Shown here piece after piece: positions 18,901 through 24,979 of a stretch of DNA of 32,797 nucleotides. Within the stretch, counting starts at the first letter, position 1. Each line of letters starts with the position of its first letter. The notes below the pieces were generated by a model that worked only from the letters and a program-made list of their open reading frames with translations, made no database searches and was not told the origin of the DNA. This stretch comes from Lachnospiraceae bacterium (GTDB taxonomy: Bacteria > Bacillota > Clostridia > Lachnospirales > Lachnospiraceae): contig JAEELB010000093.1 of assembly GCA_016288705.1 (NCBI GenBank), positions 1-32,797 of the forward strand, given 5' to 3'. The translations under genes were made by a program, and so were the position numbers.

Positions 18901-20027
18901 ACGCTATTAATTGGACGCGTATATACCATGACGATTATCATCCGTTAGCCGGGAAAGCAGATTTTATAAAGTTTCCCAGGAACGCGGTGGATTATAACAC
19001 CGCAATGAGATCTCGTGCGGCAGAAACTGTAGCATTTGATGAACTTAGCGGAACAACCGGCAAACCATCTTATATTTCAACGTTTACAAATCCGTGGTTT
19101 AATTTAATAACGATGCACTCGGCCGACGCAAACTACGGATCGCAGTTGGCAATTCCCATGACCGGTTTTACCGCTCCCGCATGGAGATATTTTGCAGGTA
19201 ATAATTTTGGTAGTTGGGAATATATACCGTCGGCGGATGCGTTGAGCGTTGGCAATTCAAGTACGCCTGTATATTTAGATAACGGGAAGTTGAAGGCTGG
19301 ATCGGCATTACCTGATGTTTCAACAAAAGTGTCCAAGTCCGGCGATACGATGACTGGTAGTTTATTAATCAATAGTAACAGCGGCGAACAGGTTGTCCGA
19401 GTACAAAGTACTAGATCTGGTGTTACTAGAGATATAGGAATGATGGTCGGAAATAGCTCTAGGAATGAGGGTTTATGGTCGTATTCTAAAGGTGCGTGGA
19501 TATTGTATAATGATACGGACGGAAATGCATTTTTTAACGGTTCGTTAAAGGTTACAAACGCCTCTTCAAATAGTGCAGCAATACGATTGGATCCTAGCGC
19601 CATCGATGGATACCCATACTCTAACTCCTCAATTAACCTTGACGGTGGCGGAACGGGTTCTATTTCTATGACCGGGTATATAAAACTTGCGAATTCTGGT
19701 TACACGTCTGCCAATACCAGAGCTAATTATTCCGGAGTAATTAACCCATCATCAACGGTTAATACTTATATCAAAATCAACTCAGTTGTTAACAGCACTA
19801 TCAGTAAAGCGCAGTGGGCGCTTGTGTTTTTATCTTCTGGAAATACGAGTTTTTACGCATTAAGGGTATTGAGAAAAAATGATAGCGGCACGCTTCAATC
19901 GGTAAATGCGGCGTCAAACGGAACAAGCATAGTTACGATAACCCATGATCCCACTTATGGAATACGATTACAAAATACAAGTTCAACGGCATATGTATAT
20001 TACGCAATATTTGTGCTATCAACGTAG
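15975..20027 (+). CDS. Tail fibre / receptor-binding protein with SHAEG repeats
   Basis: 1350 residues. Residues 1-130 form a conserved attachment part, with an OB-like segment (VTRVEGSTAWVHVEGGV). Residues 195-375 contain eleven copies of a motif of the type YSHAEG or KSHAEG, spaced about 14 residues apart, as in trimeric YadA-type head beta rolls. Further domains follow, including a pyocin knob-like segment near residues 770-860 (REGMADSGDGMFLTGS, then YYRSHRDNASAAWGPW). Composition falls in GC through the C-terminal half, typical of exchanged receptor-binding regions. Three segments repeat a GIDIS-type motif (SAGSGIDISATNEISADNTI and relatives), showing internal duplication. Confidence 0.85.
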   Translation: MNSNIRDFIKAIQNANKTATSAYDTAARVTRVEGSTAWVHVEGGVEETPVEMSISCEPGDDVRVRINKGAAYIIGNNTNPPTNDKAAVQQVMNISQIARQTATKAYEYLQSLFDELSKYVAKGTSSIGILSEVMTKTEDGVEIYQNKEHGAFYVNVSDDGLKVERDDNGSADEWAHISDHVTFGKRSGNTIGPYSFSHGFSNASGYAAFSEGTGSTASNIGAHAEGASMASGPYSHAENAGNTASGEYSHAEGSGSQAIGAKSHAEGASIAEGGNSHAEGTTRAKGDYSHAEGSGSAAYGAQSHAEGYSIAGDANDGTKGFRAHAEGMSTATGDYSHAEGYNTLAGGAHSHAEGSGTQALGENSHAGGANTTAGYANQTVVGFSNVNRGDTIFEVGGGSQQGGGNAFDVTSDGFIRTGYGYTKIAFGVNPDPAKNEYGYYIPNGNSYTFVPWITQDTTYTAGTNIDITNNVISAPNVAPIVNGKVPEQYLPSYVDDVIEGYYNSTDGKFYEESTYQTEIAGERGKIYISLDTDKSYRWSGTVFVELTSGGVVYSAGSGIDISATNEISADNTIARMTDLSGYLPLAGGTMAGAINSQNIVPATDDSYRLGSSTSKYNSAYVKRIYNLASIESTTDGSKRLLVPAKSGTIAVNEDLPNVVGNLIAVNPVLTSGTLIANVTISGVSTNLYAPSGGSSYTAGDGIDISNDEISVDSTIARVSAIPDELADLADDSTHRLVTDTEKSTWNGKQGALTAGTGVALSSANTISIKYYGSHAEAASGGANNNKREGMADSGDGMFLTGSYNDSNAPYTYGNIININGGGTGQLFLGWRGDSNTGPLYYRSHRDNASAAWGPWKQIAYTSDIPSVGNGTLTIQKNGTNVQTFTANQSGNATANIVVPFDYNATTVGNDDQGFKGAPHYGTFNSSSSVGTLMGDDGVYMFLPYQTNSLSYGFVLACNDDGNQFYLGSLTGDDDDDAINWTRIYHDDYHPLAGKADFIKFPRNAVDYNTAMRSRAAETVAFDELSGTTGKPSYISTFTNPWFNLITMHSADANYGSQLAIPMTGFTAPAWRYFAGNNFGSWEYIPSADALSVGNSSTPVYLDNGKLKAGSALPDVSTKVSKSGDTMTGSLLINSNSGEQVVRVQSTRSGVTRDIGMMVGNSSRNEGLWSYSKGAWILYNDTDGNAFFNGSLKVTNASSNSAAIRLDPSAIDGYPYSNSSINLDGGGTGSISMTGYIKLANSGYTSANTRANYSGVINPSSTVNTYIKINSVVNSTISKAQWALVFLSSGNTSFYALRVLRKNDSGTLQSVNAASNGTSIVTITHDPTYGIRLQNTSSTAYVYYAIFVLST

Positions 20028-20045
20028 TAAGAAAGGAGAAAAACA

Positions 20046-20264
20046 ATGACTTACATCGTAATGGAAATTCAGGCACCGAAGGAAGGAACTGCTGTTACTC
20101 TTGTGACCGCGCATGATACGCTTAATAACGCGAACGCGAAGTATCACGCAATTCTTTCCGTAGCTGCGGAATCGCAGGTTTATAACCATAGTGCAGTTCT
20201 GCTCACTTCGTCGGGCGACAATCTGAAGAGCGAAGGATACACCCACGAACAGCCGGCAGAGTGA
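20046..20264 (+). CDS. Small conserved protein after the tail fibre
   Basis: 72 residues with AAGGAG before the ATG. MTYIVMEIQAPKEGTAVTLV is followed by NANAKYHAILSVAAESQVYN. Its size and place directly after the fibre gene are common in phages of this host group. No signal peptide or catalytic motif is seen. A role linked to the fibre is possible but unproven. Confidence 0.65.
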   Translation: MTYIVMEIQAPKEGTAVTLVTAHDTLNNANAKYHAILSVAAESQVYNHSAVLLTSSGDNLKSEGYTHEQPAE

Positions 20265-20304
20265 TTGCTACTCTTAAGGTCTTTCTAAATAGCTCAAAAA
20301 AGTA

Positions 20305-20425
20305 TTGACAGGGCGTGATACAATACAAATAAGAAAGGTGCTGCCCGTACAGCAACGGTTAGCCCTTACAATTGGTTAGTTAAGAAAAATAACCGCTTGT
20401 TTGTGAGGCTGGGCGGTTATTTTCA
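20305..20425 (+). ncRNA. Candidate structured RNA with promoter-like start and terminator
   Basis: A TTGACA box (20305-20310) is followed by an AT-rich stretch, but no well-spaced -10 box is clear. After it, GGTGCTG and CAGCAACGG (20338-20357) can pair, and the segment ends in a strong hairpin AATAACCGC (20388-20396) / GCGGTTATT (20413-20421) with a T-run. No convincing coding frame crosses the region. It could be a leader for the lysis genes or a small RNA. Evidence is base pairing by eye only. Confidence 0.4.
20388..20423 (+). terminator. Rho-independent terminator
   Basis: Nine-base stem AATAACCGC / GCGGTTATT with a 16-base loop, followed by TTTT. Confidence 0.65.
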
Positions 20426-20477
20426 TGTCTATAGCACCCGAGTCAATTCTGATACTTTCTGATACTATCTTCTGAGA

Positions 20478-20483
20478 TATAAT
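20478..20483 (+). promoter_or_regulatory. Possible -10 box
   Basis: TATAAT upstream of the small lysis-region genes. The matching -35 region is weak, and a terminator-like hairpin follows within 30 bases, so this may be an attenuated leader. Confidence 0.3.
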
Positions 20484-20510
20484 GTAAGCTGAAGAAAGGA
20501 AAAAGAAAAG

Positions 20511-20539
20511 GAGATCGCTTACAGGGCGGTCTCTTTTTT
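20511..20539 (+). terminator. Terminator or attenuator hairpin before the lysis-region genes
   Basis: GAGATCGC (20511-20518) pairs with GCGGTCTC (20526-20533, one G-T pair) and is followed by TTTTTT. Confidence 0.6.
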
Positions 20540-20560
20540 CGCATAGAGAAAGGAGAAGCC

Positions 20561-20695
20561 ATGAATTTAACAAACGAAGAAATGACAGTGATCACCAAAG
20601 TCCTTATCAGACAGCTCCTGCAGGACGAGAATGCTATTGCGGCAATGCAACAGGAACTCCAGAAGCAGAGGGCGGAGCAGAAAGAAGAGGAATGA
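20561..20695 (+). CDS. Small phage protein (44 residues)
   Basis: Starts at ATG 20561 with AAAGGAG about 6 bases upstream and ends at TGA 20693. The sequence is helical and charged: MNLTNEEMTVITKVLIRQLL, then a Q, K and E-rich tail ending in EQKEEE. The next gene begins 1 base after the stop, so the two are probably coupled. No function recognised. Confidence 0.6.
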   Translation: MNLTNEEMTVITKVLIRQLLQDENAIAAMQQELQKQRAEQKEEE

Positions 20696-20696
20696 G

Positions 20697-20978
20697 ATGG
20701 ATATTTTCTTGACGATAGCGCCATCAATAATCAGCGGTCTTTTTGCCGTCGCAGTCTGCCAGATTTCGCAGGCGGCGGCACGGAAGGACAACATCAGTAT
20801 CATGAACCAGAAGATGGCCGTGTTTGAAGCAAAGTTTGACAGCCTTAAAGAGGCGGTTGATAAGCACAACCAGCTTGTAGAGCGAGTCTTTATCCTTGAA
20901 GGGAGGACGGATGTTCAGGAGGAAAAGATCAGAGTCGCAAACCATCGGCTCGAAGACATTGAAAAAAAGATGGCTTGA
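20697..20978 (+). CDS. XhlA-like membrane-associated lysis protein
   Basis: 93 residues from ATG 20697, one base after the previous stop. There is an N-terminal hydrophobic segment (FLTIAPSIISGLFAVAVC), followed by a long charged helix (KMAVFEAKFDSLKEAVDKH) and a coiled-coil-like C-terminus (RLEDIEKKM). This layout resembles XhlA and related holin-cluster proteins that act with the holin at the membrane. Its C-terminal part overlaps another small membrane protein in a different frame. Confidence 0.55.
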   Translation: MDIFLTIAPSIISGLFAVAVCQISQAAARKDNISIMNQKMAVFEAKFDSLKEAVDKHNQLVERVFILEGRTDVQEEKIRVANHRLEDIEKKMA

Positions 20979-21069
20979 AATATTGGGATATATCCTGCTG
21001 GTGATACTCTGCCTGATCGCATGGGTGATCATCCCGCTGATCGGAGCTCTGATGGGGATTGGGGTATGA
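20911..21069 (+). CDS. Small membrane protein overlapping the XhlA-like gene
   Basis: 52 residues from ATG 20911, with GGGAGG 4 bases upstream, in a different frame from the preceding gene and overlapping its last 68 bases. A basic N-terminus (MFRRKRSESQTIG) is followed by one clear membrane segment, ILGYILLVILCLIAWVIIPL. The stop overlaps the next start (ATGA). Out-of-frame small membrane genes are typical of phage lysis cassettes. No family is recognised. Confidence 0.5.
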   Translation: MFRRKRSESQTIGSKTLKKRWLEILGYILLVILCLIAWVIIPLIGALMGIGV

Positions 21070-21173
21070 AGGACCTTTTTATGTTCCTGGTCGCGTTTGC
21101 GGTACTTATAGCGGTGCTGTGCTTTATGGGATATGTGGCGCAGGGAGGCACGATGGAGATAAGCGTATGGTGA
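21066..21173 (+). CDS. 35-residue membrane peptide
   Basis: Starts in an ATGA overlap with the preceding gene. MKDLFMFLVAFAVLIAVLCF is almost entirely hydrophobic and is followed by a short polar tail ending in MEISVW. Tight coupling on both sides supports that it is translated. Role unknown. Confidence 0.45.
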   Translation: MKDLFMFLVAFAVLIAVLCFMGYVAQGGTMEISVW

Positions 21174-21460
21174 CAATAAATCCGGAACCCTATATTGAAG
21201 AAGATCACATCATGACCACGACCGAAGGGAAAGCGGTCATAAAGACACGAAAAAGGCGTAGGCTCAGGGGATTAGATAAGTACGTAATCTTTTGCATCTG
21301 TCTCCTGATCATCTATACCATAGCGGAGTTTGTGACATCCACAGTGACCGGTGTCGAAAAATCCACCCTGACCCTTGCAGTTTTTGGGTTTTTCGGAGCT
21401 CCGGAGATCATCGGGTGCGCCTTAATTAAGATATTCAAAATAAAAAAGGGGGAATCATGA
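21167..21460 (+). CDS. Two-segment membrane protein of the lysis cluster
   Basis: 97 residues from ATG 21167, with GGAG 8 bases upstream; it overlaps the preceding stop by 7 bases. A polar N-terminus with a basic patch (KTRKRRRLRGLDK) precedes two hydrophobic segments, YVIFCICLLIIYTIAEFV and LTLAVFGFFGAPEIIGCALI. It ends in a ATGA-type overlap with the holin gene. The layout matches small membrane proteins found next to holins; the precise role is unknown. Confidence 0.6.
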   Translation: MVTINPEPYIEEDHIMTTTEGKAVIKTRKRRRLRGLDKYVIFCICLLIIYTIAEFVTSTVTGVEKSTLTLAVFGFFGAPEIIGCALIKIFKIKKGES

Positions 21461-21774
21461 AGATTGACTGGAAGAAAAAGCTTGCAAGCAGGAAGTTTTG
21501 GGTGGCGCTGACCGGATTCGTGACCGCGATCCTGGTCGCGTTCCATGTCGGCCAGAACGACATAGCCCAGATCGCCGCAATAATCATGGCTTTCGGGACC
21601 CTGATCATTTACATTTTTTCTGAAGGTGCAGTGGATGCTGCAGCTGCCGGAGCCAACCAGACCCTATCAACCACCACAAGCACTACGGAGAAAAACATTT
21701 CCACGGTGATGAGCAAGGATCTGAACGCCGAACAGGACCAGAAACAATCTCAAAAGGGGATCACCGGAGGATGA
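21457..21774 (+). CDS. Holin (phi LC3-like)
   Basis: 105 residues. MKIDWKKKLASRKFWVAL is followed by two membrane segments (LTGFVTAILVAFHVG and IAAIIMAFGTLIIYIFSE) and a long polar tail. The N-terminal WKxKLxSRKFW pattern is typical of the phi LC3 type holins. It would form membrane holes that release the lysin. It lies directly before the lysin gene, and a GGAGG overlapping its end serves the next gene. Confidence 0.8.
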   Translation: MKIDWKKKLASRKFWVALTGFVTAILVAFHVGQNDIAQIAAIIMAFGTLIIYIFSEGAVDAAAAGANQTLSTTTSTTEKNISTVMSKDLNAEQDQKQSQKGITGG

Positions 21775-21778
21775 TGGG

Positions 21779-22855
21779 ATGACGGACATTATCGATGTCA
21801 GCAAATATCAAAAGACCATAAACTGGAGACAGGTCCCATATGACACTGCGATCATCAGAGTGGGATACCGCGGAGGACGGACCGGAGCAATAGAAGCGGA
21901 TCCTTACGCTGCGGCCAACCTTGTAAATGCGAGAGCTGCAGGAAAGAGGATAGGTATATATTTTTTCACCCAGGCCGTGACCATAGACGAAGCCCGCGAA
22001 GAGGCGGACTATGCCTGCGACCGTGCCGGGAAGCTCGACCTGCCCGTATATGTGGACAGCGAGTACAGCAATAAGAACCACACAGGCAGAGCAGACAGAT
22101 TATCGAGAGATGCGCGGACTGTGTGCGTGGTTGCGTTCTGCACCCGCGTCATGGAGAGGAGCTTCAAGGCAGGTGTGTATGCTTCCCAGGACTGGTTCAA
22201 ACACCAGCTTGATTACAGCAAGCTGTCCTCCTACTCAATTTGGGTGGCGAGATACAGCGATCAGGCGCCCACATACCCTCCGAAGTATGAGCTCTGGCAG
22301 TATACCAGCCAGGGACAGTGTCCGGGTATCACCGAACGGTTCGACCTCTCCCGGCCTTATGGTCAGGCCGAAAAGAAAAAGGTGCTAATAGCCCAGGCCA
22401 GCAAGGGAGAGACCGGGATCCGGGGACAGATCGCGGGAAACCAAAATGGGAAGGAACTCAACATCAGGGATTACTATGAACATCCCAAAGGATGGCGTGG
22501 CTTCCGGCATCCTGAAGCGATGGTATGTGCCCGGATAGCCTATGCCGCTCTCCGGGCTGTCCAGAATCCCCGGATAGGGTATGATCAGGGAGACCGGAAC
22601 TCTCTGTACATAGCATCCCAGAAGTACGGATTTGATCCCGGGGAAGTAAAGATAGACGTGGAATGCGACTGCACATCCCTCACAAGGGTGTGCTGTGCTT
22701 ATGCCGGGGTGAAACTTCCGGATTACAACTCTGCCACTATGCCGGCGGTACTGATCAAAGCAGGGTTCAGGGAGATCGGACTGGATGATCTCAAGCCGGG
22801 GGATCTCCTGTGTACCAAAACTAGAGGGCACGCGTGCATAGTGGTGCAGTCATGA
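21779..22855 (+). CDS. Two-domain lysin: GH25 muramidase plus cysteine peptidase-like domain
   Basis: 358 residues with GGAGG 8 bases before the ATG. Residues 1-200 are a GH25 lysozyme-type domain: DIIDVSKYQKTINW at the start, IIRVGYRGG, YVDSEY around residue 98, and the C-terminal WQYTSQG. These would cut the glycan strands of peptidoglycan. Residues 230-358 form a second domain with DVECDCTSLTRVCC (Cys) and GHACIVV (His), as in NlpC/P60 or CHAP-like peptidases. The combination would cut both sugar and peptide bonds. The end is followed by intergenic DNA with terminators. Confidence 0.85.
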   Translation: MTDIIDVSKYQKTINWRQVPYDTAIIRVGYRGGRTGAIEADPYAAANLVNARAAGKRIGIYFFTQAVTIDEAREEADYACDRAGKLDLPVYVDSEYSNKNHTGRADRLSRDARTVCVVAFCTRVMERSFKAGVYASQDWFKHQLDYSKLSSYSIWVARYSDQAPTYPPKYELWQYTSQGQCPGITERFDLSRPYGQAEKKKVLIAQASKGETGIRGQIAGNQNGKELNIRDYYEHPKGWRGFRHPEAMVCARIAYAALRAVQNPRIGYDQGDRNSLYIASQKYGFDPGEVKIDVECDCTSLTRVCCAYAGVKLPDYNSATMPAVLIKAGFREIGLDDLKPGDLLCTKTRGHACIVVQS

Positions 22856-22924
22856 TATCGCACCGGGAAGGTCAACCTCCTCACCGGCCCGTTACGATAA
22901 AGGGGGGAGCTTCTCCCCGCCCCG

Positions 22925-22954
22925 ATCCCCCGGCTTACGCCGGGGGATATTTTA
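22925..22954 (+). terminator. Strong terminator after the lysin gene
   Basis: ATCCCCCGGC (22925-22934) pairs with GCCGGGGGAT (22939-22948) over a 4-base loop and is followed by ATTTT. Confidence 0.75.
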
Positions 22955-22962
22955 CAACAAAA

Positions 22963-22985
22963 TACTCCAACTTTTACTCCAACTT
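22963..22985. repeat. Tandem TACTCCAACTT motif
   Basis: TACTCCAACTT occurs twice with a 12-base period. Short direct repeats of this kind occur near phage attachment sites as integrase arm sites, but that reading is only a guess here. Confidence 0.4.
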
Positions 22986-22994
22986 ACTTATGAA

Positions 22995-23024
22995 AAAAAG
23001 CCCTTGATTTTTCAAGGGCTTTTT
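22995..23024. terminator. Bidirectional terminator
   Basis: AAAAAGCCCTTGA (22995-23007) pairs with TCAAGGGCTTTTT (23012-23024). Both arms end in A or T runs, so it could work in both directions. Confidence 0.7.
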
Positions 23025-23107
23025 CAACGGAATGGCTTAAAATCGGGTTTTGTGAACAATAAAACACAATCTCAAGTACAAGCATTAATCCCGTCGGGGT
23101 CAAGCTA

Positions 23108-23130
23108 AAGCGCGTAAATACGCGCTTTTT
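23108..23130 (+). terminator. Terminator before the repeat array
   Basis: AAGCGCG (23108-23114) pairs with CGCGCTT (23121-23127), followed by more T residues. Confidence 0.6.
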
Positions 23131-23187
23131 ATTTGCCCGTGTTGCAGGGAGTGTTGCATAATACGCTAATACTCTTTCTGATTTTCA

Positions 23188-23223
23188 CTTGAACGACCCT
23201 CCAAAAATGGTGCATCGTACAAC
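23188..23223 (+). repeat. 36-bp repeat, copy 1
   Basis: Differs from the consensus at one base (TCGTACAAC instead of TCGTTCAAC). It lies 47 bases before the cas1 start codon, and the cas1-like frame seems to run back to it. Confidence 0.95.
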
Positions 23224-23270
23224 ACAAATGGCTCCTTGTTGAGCAAAGAACTTTCTTTTTTGTTGGTTTA

Positions 23271-23936
23271 ATGGAGAAGAAAAGACAATCCAAACTAATG
23301 CATGCTCAAATCAATACGTCTCAAGAAAAAAATATGAAACTGTGGTTACAGATTACAAAACAGAAGATCATGAATCAGTCCAGAGCACTCTCGATACTCG
23401 GATTTCCCGGAGCTGAAATCATCGCAGGTTTTTCCACTCACCTTCTTCCTGAGAATGTCGATTTCAACGAATCTCTATCTGCGAAAGAATACTTCTCTGC
23501 TTTTTACGAAGGGTTGAATAGAAGATCTGATGATCCGATTAACAGTCGCTTGAATTATGGTTACGCTGTTGTCCGAAGTTATATAGCACGAAGTCTATCT
23601 GCAACAGGATTTCATCCAACTTTCGGAATTCATCATAATAGTCAGCTAAATGCATTTAACTTGGCAGACGATCTGATTGAGCCTTACCGTGCCATTGTTG
23701 ATCTCGTGGCTCATAATAATATTGGCTCGAATGTGATTCTAAACAAAAATGAGCGACGAGAATTGGCTCACGTACTTCACAATGCGTGTATTGTCAGTGG
23801 GACAAAAGTTAATGTTATGACTGCAATTGATATGATGTGTGAAAGTTTGAAGCGAATCATTTTGGAAAAATCAGAAGAAGATCTTCTGTTACCCACCATC
23901 ATACCGATTGAGAGCATGGAGGGTATCACCGAATGA
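23271..23936 (+). CDS. cas1: Cas1, type II-like, lacking the N-terminal domain
   Basis: 221 residues, against about 290-300 for type II Cas1, the integrase of CRISPR adaptation. The alpha-helical catalytic domain is well preserved. By pattern matching the three metal ligands are present: E67 in FNESLSAKEYF, H122 in GIHHNSQLNAF and E137 in DDLIEPYR. SRLNYGYAVVRSYIARSL is the family's signature helix. The N-terminal beta domain (about 80 residues, used for dimerisation) is missing. Cas1-like sequence seems to continue upstream of ATG 23271 (FFFVGLMEKKRQSK) without a start or ribosome site, up to the 36-bp repeat. It is therefore probably a 5'-truncated gene. The last 4 bases overlap cas2. No cas9 is present. 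Confidence 0.8.
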   Translation: MEKKRQSKLMHAQINTSQEKNMKLWLQITKQKIMNQSRALSILGFPGAEIIAGFSTHLLPENVDFNESLSAKEYFSAFYEGLNRRSDDPINSRLNYGYAVVRSYIARSLSATGFHPTFGIHHNSQLNAFNLADDLIEPYRAIVDLVAHNNIGSNVILNKNERRELAHVLHNACIVSGTKVNVMTAIDMMCESLKRIILEKSEEDLLLPTIIPIESMEGITE

Positions 23937-24238
23937 GACTGATTGTCATACTTAGTCCCACTGATAAGTGGGGAACCAAAACAGAATATACTAATTTACG
24001 AAAGTTTCTACAAAAAGATGGGTACATCAGAATTGCCCCGGAAGTATTTATGCGGATTGTTCAGAACCGAAAATCTTCTGAAAAGCATTATCGACGTATC
24101 GTTGAATATGCACCCCGGACAGGCACGGTCCGATTGCTTCGTCTTACTGAAAATCAGTATAACAACATTTTTATGGTTTCCGGAGAAATGGATTACCAAG
24201 AAAAAGTTGTTGGAGCCAATTGCCACATTATGATATAA
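23933..24238 (+). CDS. cas2: Cas2, type II-like, with diverged first loop
   Basis: 101 residues, full length for Cas2, which bridges two Cas1 dimers in the spacer integration complex. MRLIVIL starts the first strand. YTNLRKFLQKDGY, VFMRIVQNRKSSEKHYRRI and TGTVRLLRLTENQYNNIF match type II Cas2 closely. Where the family has a FDLP-type segment with the conserved Asp, this protein has LSPTDKWGTKTE. The DNA there reads as if one codon was lost and two compensating single-base indels occurred, so the loop is altered. It starts in an ATGA overlap with cas1, the usual coupling. Confidence 0.85.
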   Translation: MRLIVILSPTDKWGTKTEYTNLRKFLQKDGYIRIAPEVFMRIVQNRKSSEKHYRRIVEYAPRTGTVRLLRLTENQYNNIFMVSGEMDYQEKVVGANCHIMI

Positions 24239-24239
24239 T
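24210..24239 (+). promoter_or_regulatory. Possible promoter at the end of cas2, reading into the array
   Basis: TTGGAG (24210-24215) and TATAAT (24234-24239) are 18 bases apart and overlap the cas2 stop. About 70 bases of AT-rich sequence without a gene follow, then repeat copy 2. This is the geometry of a CRISPR leader. The -35 match is only four of six. Confidence 0.4.
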
Positions 24240-24308
24240 GTTTATTAAGAACTCCAACAAAAACATCAAGATATTGTGAAGAAGTCAAAAATGAAACAAG
24301 ATGTAATA

Positions 24309-24344
24309 CTTGAACGACCCTCCAAAAATGGTGCATCGTTCAAC
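24309..24344 (+). repeat. 36-bp repeat, copy 2
   Basis: Consensus copy. It follows the leader-like segment after cas2. Confidence 0.97.
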
Positions 24345-24400
24345 CAAATGTTTTAGGCCAAGCGATGAACCGATGGCTGGAAAGCAGAGGGTACCAATGA
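24345..24400 (+). pseudogene. 3' end of a toxin-like gene (spacer 2)
   Basis: Directly after the repeat, a frame reads PNVLGQAMNRWLESRGYQ and stops at TGA 24398-24400, overlapping the next start as ATGA. The helix-like tail and the coupling to a small downstream gene suit the end of a toxin gene whose 5' part was cut off at the repeat. It is too short to assign a family. Confidence 0.45.
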
Positions 24401-24666
24401 ATAAGCCATATTTCATGACAAATAAGTCGTGGTATGTAGCAATACCGCCAAAGAAAAGAATACCGGAGCGCCCTGACATCGATATAGCACTTACGAGAAA
24501 GGCCGAAGATGATGAAAAGGCTGTAATCTCATACGAGAAGTATTACGGTTTGGGAGTCGGCGGAGCACTTTATATGGATAAAGGTGCGGTCATCGAAGAT
24601 CAAATATACATTGATCAGGAAGAATGTATAAGATTACAACAAATATATGACACAATAGACGAATGA
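24397..24666 (+). CDS. Immunity-like small protein (spacer 2)
   Basis: 89 residues from ATG 24397, with AGAGGG 5 bases upstream and an ATGA overlap with the preceding fragment. A longer frame that begins inside the repeat is less likely because it lacks a ribosome site. MNKPYFMTNKSWYVAIPPKK and YGLGVGGALYMDKGAV are visible; there is no signal peptide. The spacer ends in what looks like a terminator (AGTGCTTTTA) touching the next repeat. Family not recognised; the immunity role is inferred from layout. Confidence 0.55.
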   Translation: MNKPYFMTNKSWYVAIPPKKRIPERPDIDIALTRKAEDDEKAVISYEKYYGLGVGGALYMDKGAVIEDQIYIDQEECIRLQQIYDTIDE

Positions 24667-24694
24667 TTAAGCATCGGAATCCCCAGTGCTTTTA

Positions 24695-24730
24695 CTTGAA
24701 CGACCCTCCAAAAATGGTGCATCGTTCAAC
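24695..24730 (+). repeat. 36-bp repeat, copy 3
   Basis: Consensus copy, directly after a terminator-like sequence. Confidence 0.97.
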
Positions 24731-24849
24731 AGTCAAGGGAGTGGTTTGAAAGATTGAGGAGGAAAGGGTATGAGGGAATTATATATTTTAGGGGCGACCA
24801 TAATTGCGCTGGCATATATCACGATACCATTCACCTATCGGCTTATTAA
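24731..24849 (+). pseudogene. Possible toxin 3' end overlapping the small membrane gene (spacer 3)
   Basis: The frame is open from the repeat to TAA 24847-24849 and reads SREWFERLRRKGYEGIIYF at its start, a pattern seen in ADP-ribosyltransferase-like phage proteins (GYDGII type). The second half is less protein-like. It overlaps the membrane gene in another frame, so at most one of the two may be real over that stretch. Confidence 0.3.
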
Positions 24850-24931
24850 AGACCAGATCCTTAATCCGAAGGTTCCTAAGAACCGGAAGACAGGGTACAT
24901 ACCCAGTTGTTATCATCGTCATTCCAAATGA
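24770..24931 (+). CDS. Small membrane protein (spacer 3), possible immunity protein
   Basis: 53 residues from ATG 24770, with GAGGAGG about 8 bases upstream. MRELYILGATIIALAYITIP contains one membrane segment, and the tail is basic (NPKVPKNRKTGY). It is the only gene with a clear ribosome site in this 249-bp spacer. An overlapping frame (24731-24849) opens at the repeat and reads SREWFERLRRKGYEGIIYF, which also looks like protein and could be a toxin 3' end. A small membrane protein would suit immunity to a membrane-active or exported toxin, but this is speculative. Confidence 0.45.
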   Translation: MRELYILGATIIALAYITIPFTYRLIKDQILNPKVPKNRKTGYIPSCYHRHSK

Positions 24932-24979
24932 TTTTTTGACACTTTACAACACGGAATAACACGTTTTTCTGTGATATAG

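Larger units (their letters stand above)
22856..23187. other. Intergenic boundary region between phage genes and repeat array
   Basis: No convincing gene. It contains three hairpin terminators and two short tandem motifs with a 12-base period (22963-22985 and 23139-23158). Composition changes here from GC-rich to AT-rich. It is the likely right end of the late phage operon and possibly of the prophage; no attachment site could be proven because the left end is outside the window. Confidence 0.5.

Noticed and set aside
24310..24666. 118-residue protein starting inside repeat copy 2
   Set aside because: It needs a start in the repeat without a ribosome site. The ATG at 24397 has one and is coupled to the upstream stop.
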